Below, one piece after another: positions 49,691-50,702 of a stretch of 50,702 nucleotides of DNA. Source of the DNA: an uncultured Sphingomonadaceae bacterium (GTDB lineage Bacteria; Pseudomonadota; Alphaproteobacteria; Sphingomonadales; Sphingomonadaceae). The notes under the pieces were generated by a model. It worked only from the letters and a program-made list of their open reading frames with translations, did not search any database and was not told the DNA's origin. The DNA is taken from NCBI GenBank assembly GCA_937996655.1, contig CALKUK010000024.1, positions 1 to 50,702 on the forward strand. Direction: 5' to 3'. Position 1 is the stretch's first letter; every line of letters begins with the position of its first letter. Both the position numbers and the translations under genes were made by a program.

Positions 49691-49872
49691 CTCCTCTCCC
49701 GTGGAGCTTTGTATTTCTTGCGGCTGAACCGCTTGAAGGTGCTTCTGCCTTAATATTGTCATATTGCCAATCCCCCTCCGCCCGGCGGGTCTTGTTTTCG
49801 AGGTGGCGTGGCGTGATCGCCACAAGTTGTTGGCAACACCCACAAATGCTGCGCCGCACAAATTATGGGCAA
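49691..49872. other. 182-base intergenic stretch, no supported gene
   Basis: A minus-strand ATG (MTILRQKHL...) with GGAGGGGG upstream reads through the terminator, so it is unlikely to be a protein gene. Another frame gives a short Lys/Arg-rich end without start. A GTTGTTGGCAAC dyad is present. Nothing firm. Confidence 0.3.
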
Positions 49873-49902
49873 AAGAGAGGCCGGCAAGTTTCCTTGCCGG
49901 CC
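49873..49902 (-). terminator. Terminator of the ammonium transporter transcript
   Basis: GGCCGGCAAG (49879-49888) pairs perfectly with CTTGCCGGCC (49893-49902) around TTTC; the minus-strand tail is TCTCTTTTG. Two more hairpins lie between it and the gene (see findings). Confidence 0.8.
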
Positions 49903-49992
49903 CAGTAAGGTTCGCAGGAGGAACCTGAGGAGGGGGTCCTTCCCTTTTCAGGAGAGGAGCGGGAGGACCCCCAAGCTTGGTAACGGGTGCGC

Positions 49993-50702
49993 TTAGTAGT
50001 TGTAGGCGCGCTCCCCGTGGCTCGACAGGTCGAGACCTTCGCGTTCAGCGTCGGCATCCGGCCGCAGACCGATGGTCTTGTCGAGGATGAAGAACAGGAC
50101 GGCAGAGCCGATACCCGACCAGAGCAGCGTCAGAACGACAGCCTTGGTCTGCGTGATCAGCTGCGCTGTCATATCATAGGTGCCGACAACCGCCGGGAAC
50201 TGCGTGTAGTCAAAGAAGCCCTGACCACCGAGTGCGGGATCGGCCACGACAGCCGTGCCGATGGCACCGATGATACCGCCGACGCAGTGCACGCCGAACA
50301 CGTCGAGCGTATCGTCATACTTCAGCTTGTTCTTCACCGTTGAGACGAAGAAGTAGCAGATTGGCGAGACGAGCAGGCCGAGCACGATCGAGGTCATCGG
50401 CGCTGCATAACCGCTGGCCGGTGTAATCGCGACGAGACCGGCAACAGCACCTGTGGCTGCCCCCAGCATGGAGGGTTTGCCGTGGTGGATCTGTTCCACA
50501 ATTGCCCAGGCAACAGCCGCTGCCGCAGTGGCGACAAAGGTGTTGATGAAGGCAAGCGCTGCAAGGCCATTGGCTTCAAGATTGGACCCAGCGTTAAAGC
50601 CGAACCAGCCCACCCACAGAAGCGAGGCGCCGATCATGGTCATGGTGAGCGAGTGCGGCGGCGTGGCTTCCTTGCCATAGCCGATGCGCTTGCCGATCAT
50701 GA
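49993..50702 (-). CDS. amtB: Ammonium transporter, 3-prime part (cut by window edge)
   Basis: C-terminal half of an Amt/MEP/Rh channel. Seen are ASLLWVGWFGFNAGSNL, FVATAAAAVAWAIVEQI, AVAGLVAITPASGYAAPM, GVHCVGGIIGAIGTAVVA with the pore His, and the tail ending LSSHGERAYNY. The gene continues beyond base 50702; the true start is not in the window. AmtB is typically partnered with a PII protein (glnK) upstream, which would be outside. The C-terminal tail contains the conserved GLDLSSHGERAY, the PII-contact region. Confidence 0.95.
   Translation of the reverse strand, partial: MIGKRIGYGKEATPPHSLTMTMIGASLLWVGWFGFNAGSNLEANGLAALAFINTFVATAAAAVAWAIVEQIHHGKPSMLGAATGAVAGLVAITPASGYAAPMTSIVLGLLVSPICYFFVSTVKNKLKYDDTLDVFGVHCVGGIIGAIGTAVVADPALGGQGFFDYTQFPAVVGTYDMTAQLITQTKAVVLTLLWSGIGSAVLFFILDKTIGLRPDADAEREGLDLSSHGERAYNY

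Noticed and set aside
49412..49861. 149-codon minus-strand frame beside the TonB receptor
   Set aside because: It reads through a strong bidirectional terminator and antisense into the receptor gene.

Overview
This 50.7 kb window is ordinary chromosomal DNA of roughly 60% GC from an alphaproteobacterium, most likely Sphingomonadales. That placement is inferred from an Ala-rich extended S9, CarD/CdnL, SspB, Cox15-type heme A synthase, an ATP12-type chaperone, a class II fumarase, a ThiS-ThiG fusion, DUF1489 and TonB-receptor style. I see no rRNA, tRNA, CRISPR array, prophage or insertion sequence.

Layout, left to right. 1-1.05 kb: rplM-rpsI, with heme A synthase upstream. 2.4-4.3 kb: a four-gene run, MerC-domain protein, Zur-type Fur regulator, prolyl-tRNA editing deacylase and MobA. 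4.3-9.2 kb: amidohydrolase plus beta-hydroxyacid dehydrogenase, then threonine ammonia-lyase and Bpt. 9.2-12.5 kb: fused thiSG opposite aroQ-accB-accC. 12.5-13.05 kb: a dense intergenic region with a symmetric EcfG-like promoter, a structured element and a 27-codon ORF behind a switch-like leader. 13.05-17.8 kb: CHASE2-GGDEF-EAL protein, L,D-transpeptidase, CarD. 17.9-19.4 kb: two GIN-domain secreted proteins. 19.4-23.7 kb: DUF1489, MgtE, LLM oxidoreductase, cyclophilin, LysR regulator. 23.7-24.3 kb: a probable small RNA and an unexplained stretch. 24.3-29.4 kb: MFS transporter, monooxygenase-fold protein, phospholipid methyltransferase-like protein, adenosine kinase, APC permease.

29.5-33.2 kb holds a his operon (hisB-hisH-hisA-hisF, a small membrane protein, hisE, HIT protein). 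33.3-36.0 kb: sspB, fumC, gmk with palindromic repeats around them. 36.1-40.2 kb: a minus-strand run (phzF-like, crcB, rluA, HAD phosphatase, small membrane protein, ATP12 chaperone). 40.2-43.8 kb: two related lipoproteins, a small membrane protein, PilZ, bactofilin, 2OG-Fe(II) oxygenase. 44.2-49.6 kb: a plus-strand operon pairing a secreted parallel beta-helix protein with a di-heme cytochrome-like protein of unknown function, followed by maleylacetoacetate isomerase, a GFA protein and a TonB receptor. The right edge cuts an ammonium transporter.

The most interesting points are the beta-helix/cytochrome pair, the 12.6-13.04 kb region, a near-identical 18-bp dyad over two distant promoters (17858 and 41619), a two-hairpin small RNA candidate at 23.8 kb, and a repeat-based leader in front of the 25.6-26.0 kb operon.
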